This document shows, in pieces, positions 23,610-35,192 of a DNA stretch of 64,000 bases. A model generated the notes under the pieces. It was not told the origin of the DNA. It saw only the letters and a program-made list of their open reading frames with translations, and did not search any database. Each line of letters opens with the position of its first letter. Within the stretch, counting starts at the first letter, position 1. The DNA lies in NCBI GenBank assembly GCA_003116995.1, contig BDSL01000069.1, positions 434,001 through 498,000 of the forward strand. Direction: 5' to 3'. The position numbers and the translations under genes are program-made. Origin of the DNA: Yamagishiella unicocca. Taxonomy: Eukaryota; Chlorophyta; Chlorophyceae; Chlamydomonadales; Volvocaceae.

Positions 23610-25877
23610 TCACGCCGCCCGCTGCATCGCCGCCGCCAGCAGCTCCGCCACCAGCTCCTGGCTGCCCTGCGCCACCAGCCGCCGTACACTGTCCGGCGCC
23701 GCCAGCAGCACCATCGCGGCCTCCCTGGAGAACACGTCCCGCAGCGCCGCCACCAGCTGGACCATCCCCAGCCGCTCCGCCCACAGCAAATCGTCCACCA
23801 CCGTGGCCGGCGTGGCCGCCGCCAGCAGCTGCCGCTGCGCCTGCCGGCAGGCCGCCGGCAGCAGCAGCCTGTCCGCCAGCTCCGCCAGCTGGCGCAGCAG
23901 GGGCTGCGGGAAGTCGGTGCGGTCGGTGTAGATGTAGCGGAGCAGGGCGGCGAAGGCGTCCGGGCCGGCGCCCGGGAGCGACACCTGGCGGGAGCTGCTG
24001 TCGCCAAAGCCCCCGTTGAAGAGGCGGCGGAAGTACTCGCAGCGCGCGGCGAGGATGACGCGGTGGCAGGGGAAGGAGCGGCCCGCCACCTCCACCGTCA
24101 CGTCCGAGGTGGCGTCCGGCTGGGAGTCCAGCAGCGCGCCCAGGTCGGCGGCCAGGCCGCCACCACCACCACCACCACCACCACCACCACCACCACCACC
24201 AGCGGCAGCGGCAGCGGCGCTGCTGCTGCTGCTGCCACTGCACCCGGTGCGGGCTGTGGCGCCCGCTACCGGGCTGTAGGCGGGCTCCGACGGCGGCTGC
24301 GTGAGCTCGGCGCCGCGCGGCCAGGAGGGCCTTATGCCGAGGCGCAGGAAGCGCATGACGTTGCCCTCGTAGTCGTGCGCCAGCAGCCAGCCGTGTGGCA
24401 GCACCGCCAGCCGAGTGGTGCACAGCAGGCCCAGGTCGGAGCAAACAGTGTGCATACCGCCGCCGCCGCCGCCGTGGTCGCTGCCGCCGCTGCCGCTGCC
24501 GCCGCTGCCGCCGCTGCCGCCGCTGCCGCTCCCCCTGCCGCTGCCACTGCCGACCTGACCTGCCGCCACAGGAGTGGCCACCTCTCCCACGTCGCTGCCA
24601 CCGGCTGCCTCGGTGCCCGAGGCGGCCGCGCAGCCGTAACCGTTGCCCGCCGCAGCCGCCTTCGCCGCCGCCAGCCCAGCCGAAACCGAAGCCCCGCCTG
24701 TCGCGAAGTCTTCGTCCCCACCCACCATGAACCTCGGTTCCCCTGTCCCAGCCGGGGCCGCCACCGCCGCCGAAACCGAAGCCCCGCCTGCCGCGACGTC
24801 TCCGTCCTCACCCACCTGGAGCCCCGGTTCGCACCACGACGTCCCCGCCCAGAGCCCCGCTTCCTCCGACCCAGCGGGGGCCGCGATGCGGTGCAGCTGC
24901 ACTCTGCTCTCGGCATCGTTCGCATCCTCCGAGAGGTCGACCAGGTACACGTCACCCCGGCTGTCCACCAGCAGCGCCTCCACGACGCACTCCAGGCCGC
25001 CGGAGGTGGGGCTCGAACTGGCGACCGCGGGGGACAGGCTGAAGGGGCGGAGATTGGTCCCGAAGGGCACTACCGCGGCCGCGGCGCCGAGGCAGCCCGC
25101 CGCGCTGGTGGGCAGCCGGTACACGGCGCCGCGTGTGGCGACCAGGAGGGACCGGCTGCCGAAGTCGTACACAGCCGCGGACACTTTGCCGAGCCAGTCG
25201 GTGGGCATTGTGGTCACCGCCACCGCCAGGACGTCCGCGCCACACACGCAGACGGCGCAGGCGGCGGCGGCGGTGGAGGCGCGGGACTCGGGGCGGGCAG
25301 CTGCGCGGACGGCGAAGCCCCCGGCGGAGGAGGGGCTGGCGGAGGAGGACCTGGAGGCCGACAGCGTGATGCGGGCGAGCCGGTCGCCTGTGCTCGCGAC
25401 GACGTAGAGGGCGCCCAGGCCGTCAGCAGCAAGGCATTCGGGCTCATCGAATCGCGCGGCATCCCCGGGGCCGTCCGCTTCGCCGGTTTCGGTGCGGTGG
25501 CCAGCTACGCGGGTCACGGTGTCGTTCGCGTCCAATCGCCAGATGGCGGAGCGCGTTCCGAAGTAGACGTAGTTGGTGTAGGGCTCACAGACCGCGCTCC
25601 GGACGTGCAGCTCATCGCGCCACCAGGGACGTGAGGGATCCGGCAGCTCAAAGGGGTCGCCGCTGGGCTCTCGTAGCCGTAATGGCGGACCCAGTCGGAG
25701 GCTGGCCCCGTCGTCCGCGAGCCTAGCATCGTCTAGGCCTAAAAGCGGATTGAATCCATCTGAAGTATAGCAGAGAGTCTGAATGGAATCGCCAGCGGGC
25801 GAGGACCGCGTCACGACACCGTAAATTTCGTCCTTAGTCAGTTCGAAGGTAAGGTCTACATTGTGCGTTCCGGCCAT
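23610..25877 (-). CDS. NHL-repeat / BTB-POZ domain protein (single exon)
   Basis: An uninterrupted 755-residue frame from ATG 25877 to the stop at 23610. The frame stays open to an ATG at 25979 (34 more residues); the inner ATG (MAGTHNVDLTFEL) is the more natural start. Residues about 120-170 hold an NHL-type propeller blade (TRVAGHRTETGEADGPGDAA, then ECLAADGLGALYVV). Further weak blades follow up to about 350, so this half is likely a six-bladed propeller for protein binding. A Ser/Gly/Ala-rich linker with a run of about 15 Gly precedes a BTB/POZ domain at about 591-656 (SDVTVEVAGRSFPCHRVILA, YFRRLF, LLRYIYTD) and a short BACK-like helical tail. BTB proteins commonly act as CUL3 ubiquitin-ligase adaptors. 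The lack of introns contrasts with every neighbour. Confidence 0.85.
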   Translation of the reverse strand: MAGTHNVDLTFELTKDEIYGVVTRSSPAGDSIQTLCYTSDGFNPLLGLDDARLADDGASLRLGPPLRLREPSGDPFELPDPSRPWWRDELHVRSAVCEPYTNYVYFGTRSAIWRLDANDTVTRVAGHRTETGEADGPGDAARFDEPECLAADGLGALYVVASTGDRLARITLSASRSSSASPSSAGGFAVRAAARPESRASTAAAACAVCVCGADVLAVAVTTMPTDWLGKVSAAVYDFGSRSLLVATRGAVYRLPTSAAGCLGAAAAVVPFGTNLRPFSLSPAVASSSPTSGGLECVVEALLVDSRGDVYLVDLSEDANDAESRVQLHRIAAPAGSEEAGLWAGTSWCEPGLQVGEDGDVAAGGASVSAAVAAPAGTGEPRFMVGGDEDFATGGASVSAGLAAAKAAAAGNGYGCAAASGTEAAGGSDVGEVATPVAAGQVGSGSGRGSGSGGSGGSGGSGSGGSDHGGGGGGMHTVCSDLGLLCTTRLAVLPHGWLLAHDYEGNVMRFLRLGIRPSWPRGAELTQPPSEPAYSPVAGATARTGCSGSSSSSAAAAAAGGGGGGGGGGGGGGGLAADLGALLDSQPDATSDVTVEVAGRSFPCHRVILAARCEYFRRLFNGGFGDSSSRQVSLPGAGPDAFAALLRYIYTDRTDFPQPLLRQLAELADRLLLPAACRQAQRQLLAAATPATVVDDLLWAERLGMVQLVAALRDVFSREAAMVLLAAPDSVRRLVAQGSQELVAELLAAAMQRAA

Positions 25878-26022
25878 TGCATACTTGATAGCGTAAATTG
25901 CCAACGTAAAACTCTTCTTACGGAGAAGGCTCCAGCGCGCACAGATTTGGTACGGCATGGCATGCTCGTCCAAAGCCAATTAAACTTCTCGCGTTCTAGG
26001 CGGGCAGCCGCGCGCCGCTTGA

Positions 26023-26185
26023 GGGTAATGGGGTATTGTGCCGACAACACGCGTAACACGCATGAAGTAATGCGCAGAGGCACGGACACGAGCGTGGAAT
26101 TGTTGAAGGTCCACGCTCTTGTCCGTGCCGCTGCGCATTACTCCATGCGTGTTACGCCTGTTGTCGGCACATTACCCCATTACCC
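26023..26185. repeat. long near-perfect hairpin (possible miRNA-type precursor or foldback element)
   Basis: Arms 26023-26098 and 26110-26185 are complementary over 76 bp with only five single mismatches, spaced about every 10-15 bp, around an 11-nt loop. No target-site duplication flanks it (TTGA on the left, GTCC on the right). It begins about 145 bp upstream of the BTB gene start. Confidence 0.92.
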
Positions 26186-27149
26186 GTCCTGTCATGCAAG
26201 ATCATGCCTGAGGGCAACGCCGCCGTCTTCACAGCACGAGTTAGTGGAGCTGAGTGGAGGCGCTGCATTGCACCTGCCTGGCGCCATCAGATTTGCATCT
26301 GGCACCTAGGCCGTGAACAACTCTTCCTTTCGTGTGAGTGTGGGGCACAACAAGGCAGCAAGCTGCAGCAGTGCTTCCTCGCTCCTTGCATGCAGGCTTC
26401 TGTCGACGCAGGCAATATTTTTTACACTCACTGAGCACTGAGGATACGACATGCACTGTGCAACTGAAAACAAGACGACGCGATCGGGGGAAAATACGAC
26501 ACGGTTGGAATCCTCACACGTTGCCTGCCATGTACGTTGCTAAAGTGAATGGCATTGCCTCGATATCGGTGTGCCCAGCAGGGTGTAACCCGATGCGGTA
26601 AGCGAGGCGGCGATTGGGACGTTGGTTTACACATGTCAAGATTGACACTTCGTAAGATAAGTATCAGTCGAAAACGGAACTGTCGGTCCAAAGAACCCCA
26701 AGTCCCCCACCATCGCTTCAACTGCACGACAAGCCACTCCCTCCGGCCACGCAAAACCCTGTCCCGCAAGTTTTACAGCCCGCCCTGAACGTCTGCGACA
26801 TTTGAAGGCAAAAACAACCCTGAAACCCGTCCTCCAAGCGTCCGCAGGTTACTGTTGCTCGGCAGTTCATCCCGTGTCAATCACAAAATGCAGCTCCCGA
26901 GCGCGGATGTCGCTGGCCACACCCCATCATCGACCGCTCCGGCAAACCGCGCCAATAGAAAACTGCAGCCGCATACAGTAGAAGGCCGTTTCCGCGTGAG
27001 TGAGCAGGCCACAGCAGCAGCCCGCCACGCCGCATTAGTCCATCCCCAGGCCTGCACACGGTGTTGTTAGCGGCACCACACAACGGCGCGAAGCAACAGA
27101 CACACGCAAACACATGTGGTGCTGACCAACACGGGGGACGGCGCTTACC

Positions 27150-27271
27150 ATGTCCTCACCTGCTGAAAGGCAGTCAAGGCAGCTCCAGCTTAACCCGGCA
27201 GCTACAAGGGCGCTATGGAACTACTCAAACGAGCTGCTGGAGCTGCCGCCGCTGCCGCCGCAGCACCTTGG
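27150..27271 (+). CDS. candidate first exon of an unrecognised gene
   Basis: From an ATG at 27150, 40 codons plus two bases up to a GTACGC donor: MSSPAERQSRQLQLNPAATR then ALWNYSNELLELPPLPPQHL. The amphipathic helix with aromatic and acidic residues and the C/G-ending codons look coding, but no phase-compatible second exon was identified. Confidence 0.3.
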
Positions 27272-30200
27272 GTACGCCTAGTTTTATGCCAATTGGGCAG
27301 CCCGCAAGTCGCACGCCCCTGGCTACACCACTGAGTGGATTAAAGGGGCCGCAAATTCCCCCTAGCTACATCCTACACACACACTCACACGTTCTCCGCA
27401 CTGTCCCCCCCTGCAACCCACGCGCAAGTCCCGCCACAGGAGCCAACGCCCTCCTTCCCCACACTCCAAAGACAACACACCGCCAAAGCCCTGGCGCTGT
27501 CGCCTTACCTTCACCGCCCTTGTGAGGCGGCACAGGCGTCTCTTGGATATCATCGTACACATCCCGTGTCGGGATCATCGGGATGGTCCGCAGGCGCCTT
27601 TTGCGTCTGTCTCATGAGGCTTCGCCTTTGCATCTATAACCGTCCTGGCACCATGTGATGACAGTCCTCCGGCGCGTGCGTGGCTCCGACGGCATGTACA
27701 CCGTAGCCAATTTCCGCCGGTCCTGCCAATCTGACAGGCCGGTGACCATGGAGTTGAGTAAACTGACAAGCGGGGCCCGTGCCCTCACGCAGGGGACGCC
27801 GCGCACACAGTGCGACGTCCATATTCCTGCCAACGGCCGGACAGGCGGGGGGCGGAGGCGGATGTTGATGTGGCGAGTGGGGGCATCAATCAAGCAGCAA
27901 ACGACGATTAGGCACCACGGCCCTCGCTCCTCCATACACACGGTGGAGATCCCCACACCCTCCCCTAACCCCCCCCACATGGCGCGTTACCGGTTCCATT
28001 ATTGTAACCCCCACATGGCACGCGACCAGTCCCATGGCCCGGGGGACCTCTTTACACACCCAGGCAACGACACCTGACACTGGACACAACGACGGGACGA
28101 GCTGCCCTCCGCGGCACGAGCACAAGAGCTAAATCCACTACAGCGGCAACGCACTTCAAACACGCAACATGCACGCAACATCGAGCAGGCCAGACCGGCG
28201 CCCCGCGATTATTGCCGACCTGGCACCCACCCCCTCGCACGCCCTTCTGCTCCCTCTTATCCATATCCACGCGCTTCCTCCCCCCATTCTGCCGGTCTCC
28301 TCCCATCCCCATGCGCATCTGCATACACCCACCCACCTGGTTCACGTGCCCAATCTCCCCGTCGGGTGGAAGGAAGCCGCCGGCCGCTGCCACGTGAAGC
28401 TCCCCATCGCCGCCGCCAAGTGGTGCCGCCACCGCCGCCGCAGTCGGCCCCGGCGCCTCGCTCACGCCCTGGCCGCCCGCACACACTCACGGGTGGCGGG
28501 CGGCACAGGGGCGCAGGCAGCAGGGGCGGGGACCGACCGCGGCGGCGGCGGCGGCGCTGGCGGCGGCGCTGGTGGATCCGTGGAGCCCCACGTGACAGCG
28601 ATCGACAGCTCCCATGAAGGCCTCCGCAGCAGCAGCAAGAGACCCCTCCCCAGGCGGAGGCTCAGGGCAATCTGGCGCAGGGCCTCGCGTCTAACACGGG
28701 CGCCAGCGTATCACCGCATTGAGAGAGGCAGTAGGGCCGTGTGGCCCGCCGGGACAACCAGCGGGGGCTTGCGGCCGTACATTGCCACATTCGCTGCACA
28801 TGACGATGACACCGCCGTCAAAAAATCAGGATCAGGTCAGCATCACGTCCGGCGTCCGGGCGTCGAATTCAATATACTCCGTTTCGGATGTGCGCCGACG
28901 CGACGCCACACCCAGTTGGCGTCTAAAAAGATCGCCGCACCTAATCAGGATCAACAACGTATGGATCCACACAACAGTCGTAACAGCACGACGACGATAT
29001 CGTAGCTCGGAACATCATTACCAATGGGCCGCCGAACTGAATCAGCGGCCGTACCACGCAAAACACGAGGTCAGCAGACAGACGCAAGGGGGGGACTCCC
29101 GCTGGCCCCAATCCCATGCTTTATACAGACAACAACAAAGCGCGGCTATCAAAAACCACGATGTCAGATCCGAAGACCTGTGAAGAACGCCATGGCCACT
29201 CCACACGACACGTCCGCTGACGGAAGCGCGAAGCGCACAGCTGAAAAGATTCAAGGCCTGCCAACACGTTAGCGCCGGCGCTGTGCTCTTAAACATGTAG
29301 GACACCTACTGGCGAACTGTACGCAATCCTGCGCGATTTGTGCGATTTTACGCAACTGTGCGTCTTGTACGCAATTTGTGCTCGGCCGCCGACAGCGGCG
29401 GCGGCGTCAAAGCAACGCGTCTCCCGATGGGAGCGCGAAAATCAAGCGCCCCGATGGGGCCTTGTGACGTCCCGACGGGACGAACTCAGCGATCGGCCAG
29501 GCCTCTCATGGGCCCGCCTGCTGCTGCACACCACGATGGGTGGTCGATCCTTTGTGTCGCTGCTGCGTGCCCTCACAACCGATGAAACACGTTCTGCCGC
29601 TCCAAAGACTCTCGTACAGTACTTCAACACTGGAAGATGCTGTGGGTGCGCACCGCGTCCCACCTCCGGCTCGAACTCAGGACCCTCAGGCGGGTCAAAA
29701 AGGTGCTCGCAATGCCAGGGTACCCACACAGGGATCCACAGGCCGGAGTCGCACGGTGAGTCGCACCACTTGCAATGATGGCCCACCGGCTTATCATATC
29801 CCTCCAAACCAGCACCACATCACGCCGCCCCCCGTGTCGCCGTCCCCACCGCACCGCACCACAAACTGCTGTGTAAGATAGATCACACGATTCGCTTGTC
29901 GTGCATCGGAAGCTTCCGCGCCGCGCGCTGACGGCACGCGTCGACAGAGACCGCAGCAGCCCGCAGCAGCAGAGGTGGGTCGGCGGCGGTAGTTATCAGG
30001 TCTCCAGAGGACGACGGGCGATGCCGGGATCAGACAGGAGCTCCCTCCCTAGCGATTACGCCGCAGTCCCACGTGTCCAAAGGCACGCATGGGCAGAAGA
30101 CCCACACCCGCCAGTTCCACTCAACAATCCTCCATGGTCCCAAGTGGGCCTGCAGCAGGTGCAGAGACGAACAGACAACTCAAACTCAACACCTAGCAAG

Positions 30201-31859
30201 GGAGGCGGGCAGGCGCAATCACAGCTCCCCATGCACACGTTGCAGAACCTCTCCAGCGCAAGAACAAGAGATGCGGTGGTGCCACGTACGGGCGTCGAAG
30301 CGGAACCAAACTGCGAGGTCTTGTTGGTCTTACTCGGGCCGCGGCTCTAGTGCCTCAGTCAACACGCCTGGCTGAAGGCCGCAGGGTTGCGCAAATGACT
30401 AGGTAGGGGCCTGGTGGCCTTTCCCTTGGAGGAGCCTGGTGGCCCTGCCCTTGGAAACAAGAGCTGACCCACCTTCTGGGTAAGAAGTAGGATTCCGGGA
30501 TGTGTCGGGTCGCGCTGCCGCCCCAATGTCCCCACATCAAGCGCCCGGCCAGCAAATCTGCAACAAAGCGGCGGAACACACGGGTCATGCCTTGTCCGGT
30601 TCAACAGAAAAGGCGCGCGTCGATAAGCAGGCAAAGACAGTGGATGGATTGCGCCGACCGCAAGACAGTTGCAGACAATGGCCAGGCATGTGTCAGGGTC
30701 AATTACAGGTGCAGGGCCCTAGACTAAGAGGGGCAGCAAGTGCAGACGAGTCGCCTTTGACAATAGCACCACGAAGTACCCTCCTGCGCCTATATCACTA
30801 CTACGAACGATACCCTCCCTCCATGCCGGGTCGCAAGCTTCATGATGCTGCGGCACTTGACTCTAGAACTTAACGTACATGCAGAACACGACATACACTG
30901 TTGCTGCACAGGATATATGCAAACGTTGTTGCACAAACTGCACGCAAGCAATTTTCACATACGACCTACCATGCCAGCAGATCGTGTGTAGCGGCTCCTT
31001 TTGGCAAATCTGAGATTTCCTATCACGCCTGGGAATGCCGTCCGGCGGACCGTTACGACTGCGAAGCCCTTGAACGCGGAAGCCGCCTTATATACAAGCT
31101 TATACGTGGCCGCTGCGGGATCTGTGGCCAACATGGTACCAATGTAAGGTGTAAGGTTCCATGTTGGCGCTTTCGCGCAAGATACAAGGAATGCATGCTG
31201 CCGCAAGCAAGAAAATTACCTGCCAATCACAGCAGGCCCCGCAAACGGCTCGGGCGACGAAGCCCAAAACGCTGCGTTGCACGACGTATGGTCCATCCAT
31301 GACTTCCACATCCATTGGCCGTGATAAGTATGCCTCCATGGTGTTGCCGCAAGTAGCCTGAACACGCCCTTATCGGGAGCCGAAGCCGCCCCTGCGCCAG
31401 TTTCTCCGCCACAGGATTGCCTCCTACGGTGTTTGCATAGGCTGCTGCAATACCGGAGCAGCAGGATATTACGATAGTGCGACCTCTTCACATATTCTCG
31501 GAACCCTCTGTCCTCCCCTGTCGGCTCCAAGCCGCCCACAATCAACCGCACAATAAGCGGTGACGTGGTGGCAAGACCCTGTAGGAACAAGGACAAATAT
31601 GGAGGAGTCAGGTCGGAACCATCTGCCCCTTACTTGTTTAGGGCAAAGGAAGTATTTTGAAGCCAGGCAGGTGCGGCGGCAGCGGCTTGCAGCTGTGGAC
31701 ATGTCACTGCATCAAGTAATCTAGCTTACGAAACCAGGATTCCCAAAGCATCTTTATACACACCCACTTGTACGACACATAAGGCTGTACCTCAAATTGA
31801 CACAAGTTGACGCGTCAGGACACAATTGCTACGTCATTTGGGCATGGCTACGTAGATGT

Positions 31860-31935
31860 TTTCAATTCTTCGTTATGGATTAGCGGTCCATGAGCCTCCT
31901 GGCTCGTCTGGGCCTTACGAGCCCCAAGAGCTTGT

Positions 31936-32010
<75 letters not shown>
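31860..32010 (+). mobile_element. possible 3' end of a SINE/LINE-type retroelement with (AATC)n tail
   Basis: A block with short internal complementarity (GAGCCTCCTGGCTCG, CTTACGAGCCCCAAGAGC) ends in CTTGTAATC and passes directly into about 18 AATC units (31936-32010). Many algal and plant short retroelements end in such tetranucleotide tails. No reverse transcriptase frame is present and the 5' limit is unknown. Confidence 0.4.
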
Positions 32011-33799
32011 GACGCGTCTGCTTCACTTATCATGCTTTGCCGGAATTCCAGATTGGTATTTGGATGTGCGAGGCCTTGGAAAGATCCGCAGGCACGGCGG
32101 TCCTGGTGAGCTACATGTATAGTGAAGGTCATGTAGAGAAATGGCAGAAAGACAGGCGAGAAGGCGCGGTGCAGGGAAGAGGTGTGGAGGGCGAGTGTGG
32201 GCGACGATGCGCGGTGCAGCGTTGAGAACATTACATACGTTTGGAGTGGGAGTGCTAGGACTGCAAGATTTAACAGGAGGGAAAAAAGCCCTGCCCGATC
32301 CAGCGATAGCACCGGGGGTGCACCGGGTGAGTAAGGAACCGGCGCTGGGCTGCCGGAGTGGGTGGCATGTCAGGTTGCGGTCAGGTGGGTGGTGGGGCGG
32401 CTCAAGGGGTTTTTATAAGAGAATCCCCGGGGGAGCTGCTTCAAAGATTGCTTTGTCTGGGCTTGGCGGCTTGCGTGGAAACCACTCTTGAGGCACACGG
32501 AGGCACACGCGGCGAAGCGAGGCGAGAGGCAAGCCACCCGTGGTGCCGCACGTCAAAACATGGCCGCACAGGCCGCAGCTCCGCCAGATGGTAGATATCG
32601 GTAGATACCAGATAGCCCTTGCAGGAAAGCCCGCCCAGCGTTCTGAGGTGCTGTTTATTGCAGTCCACCGGATTGGTTGCGTGCGCCTGTCTATACACTA
32701 CGTCGTCAGATCGTCACGAAATGCGTGATCGACCTGGGCCTTCCGTGGCCCACCCCCCGCGCCGCGCCGCGCGCCTTTTCGAAGTCCTCAGCCAAGTACG
32801 GCGGTCCGGCACGCTGGCCGTGCAACCCAATCCTACCGCGCGCGCATCTTAGGGTACGCAACCACCCACCAATTCGCCCGGTGGTCAGCCTGCTGCCTCT
32901 CCGTAACCACATCACAGCCCTTGCGCCCCGAAACCACCTCACAGCCTTGCCAGTCGCGAGCGCAGATCGTGACCGGCCCCCGCCTGCTCTACTCCTTGCT
33001 TAGATGAGCAGTGTGGACCCAGCATGACCTTTGAGCAGTGCGTATGAGAGATCCGTGAGGTGGGATGAATTGTGTCGTGACAGCTGGTTGCCCTTCGCAG
33101 ACCTGCCACGCGGCGTCTAGCCATGTGGGGAGCCACGCGTGCCTAGGACACCCAGACACAGCCTGGCAACGGCAATTCTCCTACCCAGTGTGTGTACAAC
33201 CGTGGCTGTCGTACATGATCACCCTGTTGTACTGTTGTATCGAGCCGCCGCTGGTAATCGACGTGCCAGCAGTGTGTCGATCTCGTACTGTGCCACGACA
33301 GCCCGTCCAACCCAGTCTGCTTGCGGCCGATGTACGACCTGCTGGCGTCAGGAAGGAAACGCCGAAGCCATCCCCCCCATCACCTCCGCCGCGTCGATAG
33401 AAAGGGGGCGGCTTGGAGCCGCTAGTACCGTCGCCAGAGCCTCAGTGGCTGGAAAACAGCGACTAGCAGCCCGCTGCCTCCGAACACACAATGGAGTTCC
33501 TGTCTCAAGCTTACATACGCTCGCTGAAGCCGTAGCTGGCGCCCGCGCATTGGGCGACAGGTCAGCTGCAGGGGCGCAAGCCACCTAGTTCTGACCCACC
33601 CACCCACCCACGTACGACAAGACACAGGCGAGACCCGAAGCGACGCATCTCGGGCTGCTGCTCGGACCGCAAGGTAGGGCTGTCGCGTCGCCTTCGGGAC
33701 CGGCGAGGCGAGCACCCCGGACGCCGCCATGGCACCCGTACGGCACACACCACCATGTACGGCACACACACACACACACGCGCTCCCGAAAAAACACCG

Positions 33800-34126
33800 T
33801 TCAACTTCGCCTCGTGCGCGGCGCGCGACGGCGTGGCCAGCTGGTACCAGCGCCGGCGCTTGCGGAGGAGGGTTCCAAAAAGACCCGGTTACTCGATGTG
33901 GGAAGGGTAGTGGGTGGTGGGGGGGGGAGAAACCAGTGGACAAGACATAGTCCCGGCTGCTCTCTACCTAGGGCCACTCACTCCCCCCCCCTCCTGGCTT
34001 TACTAGATGGCTTGCTGCTGCCCTGTGCTTACAACTCCGTAAGACGCGGCCTACTGTTATCACTGCAGCTGCTGGAGGCAGGAGTCACCTTGTGCGCCTG
34101 GTTGCCACTCCCGTGCCGTCCCCGAG
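33800..34126 (+). CDS. two candidate exons of an unresolved plus-strand gene
   Basis: 33800-33871 encodes FNFASCAARDGVASWYQRRR before a GTTCC donor; 34069-34126 (CTGCAG acceptor, GTGGGC donor) encodes LLEAGVTLCAWLPLPCRPR. Codons are typical of expressed exons here. The intron between them begins with the same GTTCCAAAA-ACCCGGTTACTCGA element that follows donors elsewhere, which supports a real donor at 33872. The remaining exons, the acceptor of the first one and the product are unknown. Confidence 0.25.
33872..33950 (+). repeat. intron element, CCGGTTACTCGA family, abutting a putative donor
   Basis: GTTCCAAAAAGACCCGGTTA, CTCGATGTGGGAAGGGTAG, then a G-run and GAGAAACCAGTGGACAAGAC. This is the same block order as at 50503-50553. 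Confidence 0.7.
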
Positions 34127-35192
34127 GTGGGCGGGCGCCAGGGAGCGGCGGGGCGGGGCGAGGAGCAGGCGCCCCGCCTACGGGGCTCAACAACGCCCCC
34201 CCCCCCCCACCCGGCTCTTTTATGTAACCCCCCAAGAGAGCAAGATTCGGACGAGCCCCGTCTGCCGTACCCACCCCCAGGTGCACTGGGCCGGCTTTGC
34301 ACGTGCACGAACGTACGGCACACTACCTCTGCTGCCGTTTTACTTCCCTTGCCGTACTCCAATCCCCCTACCTAATACCTACCTACCTGCCCCACCGCGG
34401 CCCCGCCCCACCACGTCTACCTACCGCGGCCCGCCACCCCGCATGGCATAGTGGCACTTCGGTGCCGCAACGCCGCACCCAATTCGCCGCCAGCTTGCGA
34501 AGGGCTCTTCACAGGACGTCCCTCAAACACCGACCATGCGCCAACTATCCTGTCCCTGTCGCGAAAACGTTTTTTATGCGACCCCCAAACCGCACGCACG
34601 CACCCGCCCCCCCACCCCCCTCCTCCGACGCGCTCGCTCCAACCCATTTCAGTACCGTTAATCAATGTCGTACACATTCGGCCAGGTACGAGGTATACCA
34701 ACCGCACCTGCTCCGTCCAGCCACACGTCCCCTCCGGTCGGGCAGCGGGCAGCTGTCGGCGGCCGCCGGAGGCGGCACCACCCTAGCGCCTAACGCCTAG
34801 CGCGCTACTGCTACCTGCTAACGTTACCTGGCGCCTGCTGCCGCCTACCGTTGGGCTCAAAAGCCCCCAAGCAACCGCCCTCAACGTAGGTCGTACACCC
34901 GTACACGCTGCTGCCAGCCGTCAAAATCGCGCCTCAGATCCTCAGAGCCCTTCCTGGAGCGCAGCCCAACACAGCCAACGGCCCCACTGGGCCCTCCGGA
35001 CTGGTCCGTGCCCCCCCCACTCCCCACATCACTTGCACTGTCTCATCGGCTAGGGCCTCCCCCCGTCCTCGCCTCCTTGCCTACGTCTCCTATGCCCCAA
35101 CCTCCTCCCGCCTACTTCAGCACCTCCGAGGTAAGCCCCATTGACGTTCCGCGCCTCCTCAATGGTGCCACTTCCCTTGGCCTCGCTTCGCT
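34127..35192. other. unresolved region 3' of the SET-domain gene
   Basis: Part of this must be the 3' UTR of the minus-strand SET gene, and part may belong to introns or exons of the unresolved plus-strand gene. An intron-type element lies at 34531-34590 (GACCATGCGCCAACTATCC, GCGAAAACG), which suggests intronic sequence. No minus-strand TGTAA was recognised. Confidence 0.35.

Larger units (their letters stand above)
26186..33799. other. 7.6-kb region with no convincing gene
   Basis: Base composition is more balanced and minisatellites are rare compared with the rest of the window. Frames on both strands lack recognised domains. Weak candidates only: a plus-strand first exon at 27150-27271; overlapping open frames on both strands at 27612-28077 that cannot be ranked; a minus-strand stretch at 28341-28394 (GFLPPDGEIGHVNQ before a GTGGGT donor). 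The right half holds an (AATC)n tract and a retroelement-like tail. Confidence 0.45.

Noticed and set aside
23382..25634. Plus-strand frame of 750 codons
   Set aside because: Antisense shadow of the NHL/BTB gene; only the minus strand gives recognisable NHL and BTB motifs.
27612..28077. Overlapping open frames on both strands
   Set aside because: Both directions look equally coding-like and neither links in phase to another exon or shows a domain.
28341..28700. Minus-strand candidate exons (GFLPPDGEIGHVNQ and an upstream Leu/Pro-rich stretch)
   Set aside because: A plausible donor and acceptor exist, but the upstream exon has no start or defined acceptor and the plus strand is equally open, so no gene could be supported.
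29655..29700. tRNA-like B-box (GAGTTCGAGCC on minus)
   Set aside because: No matching A-box, acceptor stem or cloverleaf could be drawn around it.
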